From NCBI RefSeq assembly GCF_007859865.1, contig NZ_SJPI01000001.1, forward strand, positions 248,001 through 312,000: a stretch of 64,000 nucleotides of DNA, given 5' to 3'. This document shows, piece by piece, positions 35,463 through 42,610 of this stretch. This stretch comes from Rubripirellula amarantea. Lineage in GTDB: Bacteria; Planctomycetota; Planctomycetia; Pirellulales; Pirellulaceae. The stretch's first letter is position 1; every line of letters starts with the position of its first letter. A program made the translations under genes and the position numbers. Under the pieces are notes generated by a model. That model was not told where the DNA came from. It ran no database searches and was given only the letters and a program-made list of their open reading frames with translations.

Positions 35463-35994
35463 CGCAGCAAAATTCCAAAGGGAGTTCGGGGGTAACTAAG
35501 GTGCCTCAAAGTGTGACCGATGATGCCTTCAGGGGGTAGGTCGGCGACTGAAACGTCACTCATCAGCAGCGCACGTTGATCTCGCAAACCTAGCAATATG
35601 CATAGCGGGAACTATCAATCCCTAGACTTTTGCAATCGCTACAGTTTACCAGATTGGAGCAAATTCGCTGATCCAATCGACAAGAACAGAGAGAACGACC
35701 GTACGAAACAGTACGCTTTTCCCGATATGCATTTGTGGAGTGGCGATCGATGCTTCTGCGAATAGTTTTCATAGAAACAGCGGCATCGCCCCAGGTGGCC
35801 TCCGATAGAAACCTTCGATGACTGAACGTGGTTCGGGACGTCACGAGAAATCCACGACGGAGATCTCCGGCCTCAACCACCGAATGTGAGAGCGTTCTCA
35901 CATTCCGACGGCTGAAGGTCGTTCGGATTCACGTTTATACAATTGTGCCTAGCACGATCACCCAAAACGGATAACTGGGGAGTTAATAAAGCAT
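35463..35994. other. Divergent region between ftsY and the first porin
   Basis: About 530 bp that must hold promoters for both genes. It contains a CGTAC-N6-GTACG inverted repeat near 35699-35714 and a strong palindrome at 35882-35905. GGGGAG lies about 13 bases before the porin ATG. A 103-codon frame on the minus strand (35590-35901) has no protein-like features and is not called. Confidence 0.45.
35882..35905. promoter_or_regulatory. Perfect 10-bp-arm palindrome upstream of the first porin
   Basis: Arms GAATGTGAGA and TCTCACATTC around GCGT, about 90 bp before the porin start. No T run follows, so it is more likely an operator or an mRNA leader hairpin than a terminator. Inner TGTGA/TCACA half-sites recall CRP-type sites, but the spacer is eight bases instead of six. 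Confidence 0.45.
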
Positions 35995-37275
35995 ATGAAG
36001 CTTAGTAAATTGGCGCTGATCGCAGCAATCGCCTGCGGAACTTACGCTGGCAACGTGTTTGCTGATCAGACAAACGACATTCAATTGGTATCTTGCTGCG
36101 AAGCAACTAGCTGCGATTGCGGCGAGCCTGCTTGCGGTTGCGAAGCCGCTCTTCCTTCTTGCGGTTGCGAGATGGGCTGCGACGGCGGATGTGATTCCTG
36201 CGGCGGTTGCCCCGTCGGCGGAGCACTTGATTGCCTAACCGGCGATTGCTGCTTGGGCGATCCCTACTCGCTCTTCGGCGAGCACTGCGGCTGGTCCGCT
36301 GGTGGTTGGGTTTCGCTTGGATACCACAGCAAGGGCAATGCCCTTTTCAACAGCCGTCCTGACGAGCTGCAACTGCACCAAGCATGGTTGTACGCTGAAA
36401 AAGCGATCGACACGAGCTGCGGTTTCGACATCGGTGGTCGCATTGACTACTTATACGGTACCGACTCGCAAGATACCCAATCTTTCGGTATCGACAACGA
36501 TCACTGGGACAACGATTGGGACAACGGTCCTGACTACGGTCACGCCTTGCCTCAGTTGTACCTAGAAGCTGGTTACGGCGACCTTTCGGTCAAAGTTGGT
36601 CACTTCTACACCATCATTGGATGGGAAGTTGTGCAAGCGACCGGTAACTTCTTCTACAGCCACGCGTACACCATGTACAACAGCGAGCCTTTCACCCACA
36701 CCGGTGCTTTGGCTACGTACGAAGCCAGCGATGACTTGTCGTTGTTCGGTGGATACGTACTCGGTTGGGACAGCGGCTTCGAAGACAATGGCGACGCGTT
36801 CTTGGGTGGTGCATCGCTCGGTTTGACCGACGATTTGACCCTGATCTACGCTACGACCTTCGGTCGCTTTGACGACGGAGACGCTGGAGTCGAAAACGGC
36901 TACATGCACTCGATCGTTGCTGACTACGCCGTTTCGGACAGCGTTCAGTACATCCTGCAAAGTGATTACTTGAGCACCGAAAACGCTAGCGGTGCAACCG
37001 TTCGCGACACCTTCGGTATCAACCAGTACCTGATCAAGACGCTTAGCGATTGCTGGGCTGTTGGTGGTCGTTTCGAGTGGTACAACCAAGAAGGCGTGTT
37101 CTCGGCAGCAGAGTCAGACATTTACGCTCTGACTCTTGGTGCGAACTACAAGCCTCACGCCAACGTGACCGTTCGTCCTGAAGTTCGCTTCGACTGGGAT
37201 GACGATCAAGTTGCTGGTCTTGAAGACGGCGAAGATCAAACGACCTTCGGCATCGACACCATCTTCACCTTCTAA
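35995..37275 (+). CDS. OmpL-like beta-barrel porin with Cys-rich N-terminus (paralogue 1)
   Basis: 426 residues. Signal peptide MKLSKLALIAAIACGTYAGNVFA. The mature N-terminus is Cys-dense (about residues 32-85): LVSCCEATSCDCGEPACGCE and CDGGCDSCGGC, some 18 cysteines. From about 98 the sequence turns into repeated amphipathic beta strands ending in a terminal Phe (DTIFTF), as in outer-membrane barrels. It matches the putative beta-barrel porin-2 (OmpL-like, BBP2) group common in planctomycetes. The barrel part (GHFYTIIGWEVV, YNSEPFTHTGALATY, GWDSGFEDNGDAFLGG) is nearly the same as in the next gene. Role: diffusion pore in the outer membrane; substrate unknown. A strong terminator follows. Confidence 0.85.
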   Translation: MKLSKLALIAAIACGTYAGNVFADQTNDIQLVSCCEATSCDCGEPACGCEAALPSCGCEMGCDGGCDSCGGCPVGGALDCLTGDCCLGDPYSLFGEHCGWSAGGWVSLGYHSKGNALFNSRPDELQLHQAWLYAEKAIDTSCGFDIGGRIDYLYGTDSQDTQSFGIDNDHWDNDWDNGPDYGHALPQLYLEAGYGDLSVKVGHFYTIIGWEVVQATGNFFYSHAYTMYNSEPFTHTGALATYEASDDLSLFGGYVLGWDSGFEDNGDAFLGGASLGLTDDLTLIYATTFGRFDDGDAGVENGYMHSIVADYAVSDSVQYILQSDYLSTENASGATVRDTFGINQYLIKTLSDCWAVGGRFEWYNQEGVFSAAESDIYALTLGANYKPHANVTVRPEVRFDWDDDQVAGLEDGEDQTTFGIDTIFTF

Positions 37276-37385
37276 GGTTTAGATACGGTAAACCGAGGCT
37301 GGAAGAATCCGTGCGAGGGAGAGCCGAACGGTTATCCCCGACGTTCAAGAGCCACCCGTGCTACGGGTTCACGGCCAAACCCATG

Positions 37386-37423
37386 CCGGCCGCTTTGGAA
37401 TTTCCAAAGCGGCCGGTTTTTTT
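37386..37423 (+). terminator. Strong intrinsic terminator after the first porin
   Basis: A 13-bp stem, CCGGCCGCTTTGG / CCAAAGCGGCCGG, with a five-base loop and seven T residues. It lies 110 bp after the stop; a small GGTTTA/TAAACC hairpin comes directly after the stop codon. Confidence 0.92.
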
Positions 37424-37754
37424 ATGCGCGCACGGTTCTTTGAAGAAACGCGATGCTTTGGTCGTGCCAGCAACGCCGTGTTCTAGATACGCCAGCCCTG
37501 GGTGCGACATCGGGCGTCTTGAAGCCCCACCTCTCATAACCCGCACAGCTTGCCAATTGACAGTCATTCCGGTCACTCAGGTGCTCTTGCTTTTCCGGGT
37601 GTGGTTAAGTTTGCCGGTCTTAGCGGCCGATACCTCTCCCAGACGAAGCTCCTTGGACATAGTTTGCTCAGGATATAGCTCTCGTCACCAATCCGAATCA
37701 ACAAGACCCAGCCGTGTGAAACACGGCTGTCGATAGGGACGGGAGTCAATCGCG
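37424..37754. other. Leader and promoter region of the second porin
   Basis: About 330 bp between the terminator and the second porin gene. The only clear structures are a TTGACA-like box near 37557 and the leader hairpin described separately. GGACGGGAG serves as ribosome-binding site about 10 bases before the ATG. Confidence 0.4.
37710..37728 (+). promoter_or_regulatory. Hairpin in the leader of the second porin
   Basis: A perfect eight-base stem, AGCCGTGT / ACACGGCT, with loop GAA, 27 bases before the start codon and just upstream of the ribosome-binding site. It could stabilise or regulate the porin mRNA. Confidence 0.4.
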
Positions 37755-39203
37755 ATGAAACTAAGCAAAATGGCCCTAATGGCAGCGATCTGCGGAGCCA
37801 GCGGACTGTGCTTTGGTGACGGCAATTTGGGTCTTGGCACCGCTGCCGCCCAAAACCCGTTGCTGGTTCATCCAGCAAGCTCCGAATTCTTGCAGCCGGT
37901 GAACCTCGAAGCAGATTCCATTGGCAGTGGTTTGTCACTAGTAAACTATTGCGATTGCGGCGAACCCGAATGTGGCTGCGAATCCATGGTCCCCGCCTGC
38001 GATTGTGATGGCGGATGCGACGGTGGTTGCGGTGCCGGATATGGATTTGGCGACTCAGGCTGCGACGACGAGTGCGGTGGCGGACTGATGTCCTGCGGCA
38101 GCATTGGACAATGCGACCTTGGCGACCCCTTCCAACTGCTTGGCGGTTGCTGTGACTACCAAGCCGGTGGTTGGGTTCAGATGGGCTATCACAACAAGAA
38201 CACAATCTTGTTCAACAGCCGCAAGCACGAATACAACTTGCACCAAGCATGGATCTACGCCGAAAAGGCAATCGATACATCCGATGGTTTTGACCTCGGC
38301 GGTCGCATCGACTACGTCTACGGCATCGACGCACAAGACACTCAAGCGTTTGGCATCGCCAACGGTCACTGGGATAACCAGTGGGACCACGGAGCCTACG
38401 GTCACGCTCTGCCGCAACTCTACGGCGAAGCGGGTTACGGTGACTTCAGCATCAAGTTTGGTCACTTCTACACGCTCATTGGCTATGAAGTCGTCACCGC
38501 TCCGGACAACTTCTTCTATAGCCACGCCTACACGATGTACAACAGCGAACCGTTCACGCACTCCGGTGCGATTGCAACCTACGCTATGACCGACGACATC
38601 AGCTTGTTCGGCGGCTATGTCCTTGGTTGGGACAGCGGTTTCGAGGACAACGGCGACGCGTTCTTGGGCGGCGGTTCGGTCCAGTTGACCGACGACATCA
38701 ACGTTACTTCCACAGTCGTGGGTGGTCGGTTCGCTGATAACTTTGGCGGTGACGAACGTGGCATCATGTCGTCAACGGTTGCCAACATTCAACTGACCGA
38801 AGACCTTAGCTACATCTTCCAAGCGGACATTCTTGATTCCGAAGATCACAACGGTGCGACAGTTCGCGAAACTTACGGCATCAACCAGTACCTGATCAAA
38901 CAAGTCAGCGACTGCCTTGGATTTGGTGCTCGATTCGAATGGTGGAACGTGAATGCCGACAGTGTTGGTCTTTACGGCGACAACGCGACTGCGGGTGCCA
39001 ACTTACCGGGCGACTTTGACATCTACGCATTGACGTTGGGCATGAATGTCAAACCTCACGCCAATTTGATGTTCCGCCCCGAAATTCGCTGGGACTGGGC
39101 TCAGGGCAGTGAAGCCAACTACGCCGCAGCCGACTTCCAAGTGCTAGAAGACGGGGCCGAACGCCAAACCACCTTTGGCATCGACACAATTATCCTGTTC
39201 TAA
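37755..39203 (+). CDS. OmpL-like beta-barrel porin with Cys-rich N-terminus (paralogue 2)
   Basis: 482 residues. It starts MKLSKMALMAAICGASG, as the first porin does. A 50-residue linker precedes SLVNYCDCGEPECGCES and a second Cys/Gly-rich run (CDCDGGCDGGCGAGYGFGDS), then the barrel from about 135 to the terminal Phe. Long stretches match paralogue 1 (FFYSHAYTMYNSEPFTH, FGGYVLGWDSGFEDNGDAF). Differences cluster in extracellular loops, for example an insertion near 405-425. Tandem duplication is clear. Each copy has its own terminator and leader, so they are likely expressed separately, perhaps under different conditions. Confidence 0.85.
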   Translation: MKLSKMALMAAICGASGLCFGDGNLGLGTAAAQNPLLVHPASSEFLQPVNLEADSIGSGLSLVNYCDCGEPECGCESMVPACDCDGGCDGGCGAGYGFGDSGCDDECGGGLMSCGSIGQCDLGDPFQLLGGCCDYQAGGWVQMGYHNKNTILFNSRKHEYNLHQAWIYAEKAIDTSDGFDLGGRIDYVYGIDAQDTQAFGIANGHWDNQWDHGAYGHALPQLYGEAGYGDFSIKFGHFYTLIGYEVVTAPDNFFYSHAYTMYNSEPFTHSGAIATYAMTDDISLFGGYVLGWDSGFEDNGDAFLGGGSVQLTDDINVTSTVVGGRFADNFGGDERGIMSSTVANIQLTEDLSYIFQADILDSEDHNGATVRETYGINQYLIKQVSDCLGFGARFEWWNVNADSVGLYGDNATAGANLPGDFDIYALTLGMNVKPHANLMFRPEIRWDWAQGSEANYAAADFQVLEDGAERQTTFGIDTIILF

Positions 39204-39230
39204 ACAGGAATCCTATTGATGAACCACGAA

Positions 39231-39258
39231 AAGGCGGGCCGCATGGCTCGCCTTTTTT
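39231..39258 (+). terminator. Intrinsic terminator after the second porin
   Basis: AAGGCGGGCC, loop GCAT, GGCTCGCCTT followed by TTTT, with one mismatch in the stem; 28 bp after the stop. A small CCTG/CAGG hairpin overlaps the stop itself. Confidence 0.88.
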
Positions 39259-39667
39259 CGTTGCTGCTCGGTGTTCGAATCAACATGCGACCCGACCACC
39301 AACGTTTGCCAACACATTCAGCAGGCGATGCCCACAACCAAGGCACGCCAAAGCATTCCAACCTGAGAAACCGGCGCAAACGGAAAACGCAAATTTTATT
39401 TAAAGCGTTTACATCAAAGACCTTGCGCACGGAAGCAAGCGGCGAGCTAACGGCTTTGGCCTACCGATTGCTTTCAATGCCATCAACGCGAGCAGCGGGG
39501 GAAAGGCCCTCGTCGCCTTCACTCTCGAGCGATTTTAAAGATGGCCCGGGCAGGAGTAGATGGTGACCGACATTGGCACACGCTCGCGTTGTGCGTGTGA
39601 ACGTCAAGCAATTGGTGCTTGGCCCCGCAAAATATCGTCGATCATCCTACGAGAAGGTGGATTAACA
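39259..39667 (+). promoter_or_regulatory. Leader region of the ammonium transporter gene
   Basis: About 410 bp. An AT-rich block near 39390-39420 (AAATTTTATTTAAAGCG) may contain the promoter. Two hairpins occur shortly before the gene: CACACGC/GCGTGTG (39577-39599) and CAAGCA/TGCTTG (39604-39621). AAGGTGG lies eight bases before the ATG at 39668 and sets that start. No sigma-54 -24/-12 pair with correct spacing was found. Confidence 0.4.
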
Positions 39668-41110
39668 ATGGTTGAGTGTTTCCGAGCGACCTCGCTCCGA
39701 AAGTTCGTGCTCCCCAGCTTGGTGCTGGCCGGAGTGATTGGTTTTGGTTTCTTCGATTCCGTCCCTGTGTTTGCCCAAGAGGCTGTTGAAGCGGCTGCCG
39801 AGGCTGTCGCTGAAGCTCCTGCAGAAGAAGCAGTGGAAGAAGCGGATCTCGGCGTTGGCTATGCCCTTGATAATGCGATCTTGTTCTTTTGTGCCGTTCT
39901 AGTTCTGTTCATGCAGGCTGGATTCGCCATGGTCGAAGCCGGTTTGAACTCGGCTAAGAACACCGTCAACATCCTGTCGAAGAACGTGATGGACCTTGCC
40001 GTTGGTGCATTGCTGTTCTTCGCAATCGGCTTTGGCCTGATGTACCCAGACAGCTACGCGGAACCATCTGTCGCTGGCAATGGTTACTTTGGTTTCGGTG
40101 GAACCGGAATTTACGAGACATCGGATGTTGAGCGTACATTCAGCCCTCAAGTTGACTGGTTCTTCCAAGCCGTGTTCGCTGCGACTGCCGCAACGATCGT
40201 TTCTGGTGCTGTCGCCGGACGCATGAAGTTCACTGCCTACTTGGTATACAGCGCTCTGTTGACCGGTTTGATCTACCCGATCGCTGGTTACTGGAAATGG
40301 GGCGGCGGATGGCTTGCTGAAATGGGCTTCCAAGACTTTGCTGGTTCCGCTGTGGTACACGCCGTTGGTGGTTTCGCTGGCTTGGCTGGTGCAATCATCT
40401 TGGGCCCACGCATCGGACGCTTCTCGGCTGATGGCAAAAGCGTGCCACTGCCTGGTCACAACATCACGTTCGCAGCCCTGGGTGTATTCATCCTTTGGGT
40501 TGGGTGGTATGGCTTCAACCCTGGTAGCCAATTGGCGTTCCAAGGAACCGGCGACATCGACGCAACCGTCATGATTGCTGTTAACACAACGCTGGCTGCT
40601 GCTGCTGGTGCCTTGATCTCAACGATTCTTAGCTGGGGAATGTTCGGCAAGCCTGACTTGACCATGAGCCTGAACGGTGCATTGGGCGGGTTGGTTGGAA
40701 TCACCGCTTGCTGTGACGCGTTCACCAACGGCATGTCAATCGTTGTTGGCGGCGTCGCCGGTGCTCTTGTCTTGCTCGGTGTGATCATGCTCGACAAGGC
40801 CAAGATCGACGATCCAGTGGGTGCATGGCCGGTACACGGTCTGTGCGGTGTCTGGGGCTGCATGGCTCTTGGAATTCTGCCCAACAAGCACCTCGCTAGC
40901 GGCGACACCAGCTTCGTCACTCAATTGATCGGAACTGCATCGTACTGCGTTTGGGCCTTCGGCTTGATGTTAGCACTGTTCGTAGTTCTCAAGGCTGCAG
41001 GCATGCTTCGAGTATCGCCAGAAGAAGAACAAGCTGGCTTGGATGTTTCCGAGCACGGCATGCACGCTTACCCATCAGACGCCATTGCTGGCGGTGCTGT
41101 TAGCGTGTGA
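39668..41110 (+). CDS. amt: Ammonium transporter (Amt family)
   Basis: 480 residues from the ATG at 39668 (AAGGTGG upstream; an in-frame start at 39560 is rejected). A signal peptide (to VFAQE, about 36) and an acidic Ala/Glu-rich linker precede eleven predicted transmembrane helices. Family motifs: FCAVLVLFMQAGFAMVEAG, the first pore His in VVHAVGGFAGLAGA, FNPGSQLA, and the second pore His in WPVHGLCGVWG. It imports ammonium or ammonia across the inner membrane. A PII gene follows after 417 bp, but two terminator-like hairpins intervene, so the two may be transcribed separately. The acidic mature N-terminus is longer than in AmtB. Confidence 0.95.
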   Translation: MVECFRATSLRKFVLPSLVLAGVIGFGFFDSVPVFAQEAVEAAAEAVAEAPAEEAVEEADLGVGYALDNAILFFCAVLVLFMQAGFAMVEAGLNSAKNTVNILSKNVMDLAVGALLFFAIGFGLMYPDSYAEPSVAGNGYFGFGGTGIYETSDVERTFSPQVDWFFQAVFAATAATIVSGAVAGRMKFTAYLVYSALLTGLIYPIAGYWKWGGGWLAEMGFQDFAGSAVVHAVGGFAGLAGAIILGPRIGRFSADGKSVPLPGHNITFAALGVFILWVGWYGFNPGSQLAFQGTGDIDATVMIAVNTTLAAAAGALISTILSWGMFGKPDLTMSLNGALGGLVGITACCDAFTNGMSIVVGGVAGALVLLGVIMLDKAKIDDPVGAWPVHGLCGVWGCMALGILPNKHLASGDTSFVTQLIGTASYCVWAFGLMLALFVVLKAAGMLRVSPEEEQAGLDVSEHGMHAYPSDAIAGGAVSV

Positions 41111-41275
41111 TTTTGATCTACCCACCGCTGCTTCGTCGTCCGGTCTGCTTGATCGGGCGGCGAAGCGCTCGGCGGGGTTTGTAAATCTCGAGCTCCTTCG
41201 GGACGACTCTTTGATTGAACCATTCTAAGTTCGGGGAGACTGGAAACTTCTTGGCTCTTGCCTGGGCCAGAAGCA

Positions 41276-41323
41276 GCCCGACCTGAGTAGGCGTCCGCCT
41301 CGCTTGCTCAGGCTCGGGTTTTT
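41276..41323 (+). terminator. Intrinsic terminator downstream of amt
   Basis: CCCGACCTGAG pairs with CTCAGGCTCGGG (one bulge) around an 18-base loop, followed by TTTTT. It lies about 165 bp after amt. Confidence 0.75.
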
Positions 41324-41333
41324 CCATGATCCG

Positions 41334-41369
41334 GAGCCGGTGATTGCCTTGGTAGTCACCGGCTCTTTT
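41334..41369 (+). terminator. Second terminator-like hairpin between amt and the PII gene
   Basis: GAGCCGGTGA / TCACCGGCTC, a perfect ten-base stem with a 12-base loop followed by TTTT, only ten bases after the first terminator. Together they form a tandem terminator or an attenuator in the PII leader. Confidence 0.65.
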
Positions 41370-41384
41370 CGTTGATTCACACCA

Positions 41385-41434
41385 GCGCTGAATAACAGCT
41401 GGGAAACAGCTGGGAAACAGCTGAAAAACATCAG
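41385..41434. promoter_or_regulatory. Helically phased array of CAGCTG-like hexamers upstream of the PII gene
   Basis: Five hexamers at exact 11-bp intervals: GCGCTG (41385), CAGCTG (41396), CAGCTG (41407), CAGCTG (41418), CATCAG (41429), separated by A/G-rich pentamers AATAA, GGAAA, GGAAA, AAAAA. All sites would face the same side of the helix. The array ends about 95 bases before the PII start. It may be an operator, a curved-DNA element, or a simple slippage repeat. Confidence 0.45.
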
Positions 41435-41527
41435 GGCTTAGCTGAACTGAAAAACGGAGTAGAATTGTCGATTGTAGCCTCGGCATTCCGCACCCGTCTT
41501 TCCCCTTCCCCATCGCTGGCTTGCAAC

Positions 41528-41875
41528 GTGAAGCTCATCATCGCCATCATCCAACCGGGCAAGCTTGATTCCATCAAAGAGGCGCTTCGCGACGTCGAAG
41601 TGGTTCGAATGACCGTATTGGATTGCCAAGGCTTTGGACGGCAACGCGGTCAGACAGGGTCGTTTCGCGGTCATGATGTCGGCATGAATCTGCTAAGAAA
41701 GATCCAGCTTCAAATTGCCGTCAACGAACAATTTGTTGAACCCACAGTGGCCGCCATCACCGCCGGCGGACGCAGCGGTGATGACGGTGAGATCGGCGAT
41801 GGCAAGATATTCGTTCTCCCAATGGATGATTGCATCCGAATCCGAACGGGCGAACGCGGCCAGGAAGCGATCTAG
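41528..41875 (+). CDS. glnK: PII-family nitrogen regulator
   Basis: 115 residues from the GTG at 41528 (MKLIIAIIQPGKL), the correct PII start; a longer in-frame start at 41465 is not homologous. Family features: QGFGRQRGQT and K58 in the T-loop region, GDGKIFVLP, and IRIRTGERG at the C-terminus. In Escherichia coli numbering Tyr46 is Phe and Tyr51 is Val, so the uridylylation tyrosine is missing. The B-loop has a short insertion (RSGDDGEIGDGK). It should sense ATP/ADP and 2-oxoglutarate and bind Amt. It follows amt, as glnK usually does, hence the symbol. Its stop is ten bases from that of the convergent Cys-rich gene. Confidence 0.92.
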   Translation: MKLIIAIIQPGKLDSIKEALRDVEVVRMTVLDCQGFGRQRGQTGSFRGHDVGMNLLRKIQLQIAVNEQFVEPTVAAITAGGRSGDDGEIGDGKIFVLPMDDCIRIRTGERGQEAI

Positions 41876-41885
41876 CACTCGCTGG

Positions 41886-42551
41886 CTACAGGGTGTCGAC
41901 TTCAACGGACATCAACGACGACTGCTGATTAGGCGAAGGCAACTCTTCGGAATAGTTGTTGCTTTCAGGTGCCTGATACGGCGCTGCCTGATATGGCGAG
42001 GCCTGATACGGCGTTGCTTGATACTGGGGTGCAGCTTCAAGAGCGGGCAACGGTTGGGGAATTGAGTAGCTTTCGCTGTAAGTCATTCCATCGCAACCAC
42101 CGTCACAGCTACTGACACCGCAACCGCAGTTTCCGCCGCTTGAACATACCGGCCCAGTTTCCTTGGCGGTCCAAGTGTATTCGCATTCGGGGCAAGTGTA
42201 CTTCTTGGTCTTGAGCTTCTTGACCTTGCGAATCTTCGCACCGTTGTGGTGACAAGCGCTGCAACCACTGCCGTCGCACGAATCGCAACGGTTACAGCCC
42301 TTCTTACCGCGTTGCCATGGAAAAACAACTTTGGGAATGCAGATAACATCGTGCTCAACTTCGAAGCACTGCTTTTCAGCATCGACGACTTTAGCGTCAA
42401 GATTGCAGGTGTAACACTTGCAATCACACTTGGGGCAACAAACCTTGTTGCATTGATCGCCAAGGCATCCGCCGGCTTGCACGGAATGGACTTGAACGGT
42501 GGAGAACGTCAGCGTTACGAAGGCAACGGCAGATAATAGGAAACGGTTCAT
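41886..42551 (-). CDS. Secreted Cys-rich protein with zinc-ribbon-like motifs
   Basis: 221 residues with a signal peptide (cleavage near VQAGG) and AAGG before the ATG. About 25 cysteines fall in distinct clusters: CLGDQCNKVCCPKCDCKCYTC (split here only by residue type), CNRCDSCDGSGCSAC recalling a DnaJ-type CxxCxGxG site, a CPEC ribbon knuckle, and CGCGVSSCDGGCDG. The C-terminal 60 residues are Pro/Gln/Tyr-rich with PYQA-type tetrapeptide repeats. It is presumably periplasmic or surface-exposed, metal-binding or disulfide cross-linked. I know no named family. It lies between the PII gene (convergent) and a porin gene on the same strand. Confidence 0.7.
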   Translation of the reverse strand: MNRFLLSAVAFVTLTFSTVQVHSVQAGGCLGDQCNKVCCPKCDCKCYTCNLDAKVVDAEKQCFEVEHDVICIPKVVFPWQRGKKGCNRCDSCDGSGCSACHHNGAKIRKVKKLKTKKYTCPECEYTWTAKETGPVCSSGGNCGCGVSSCDGGCDGMTYSESYSIPQPLPALEAAPQYQATPYQASPYQAAPYQAPESNNYSEELPSPNQQSSLMSVEVDTL

Positions 42552-42610
42552 GATAGGACCTTGAACAAATGTTGGGTGTTTGGTGGGTCGAATAGCAACT
42601 CGGCGGAAGA

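Noticed and set aside
35590-35901. A 103-codon minus-strand frame upstream of ftsY
   Set aside because: No protein-like features, covers a regulatory palindrome and lacks a ribosome-binding site.
39572-39597. Possible sigma-54 promoter before amt (TGGCAC followed by TTGTGC)
   Set aside because: The distance between the two elements is nine bases instead of about five, so -24/-12 spacing is wrong.
39899-40543. A 214-codon open frame antisense to amt
   Set aside because: Fully inside amt; the peptide has no recognisable features.
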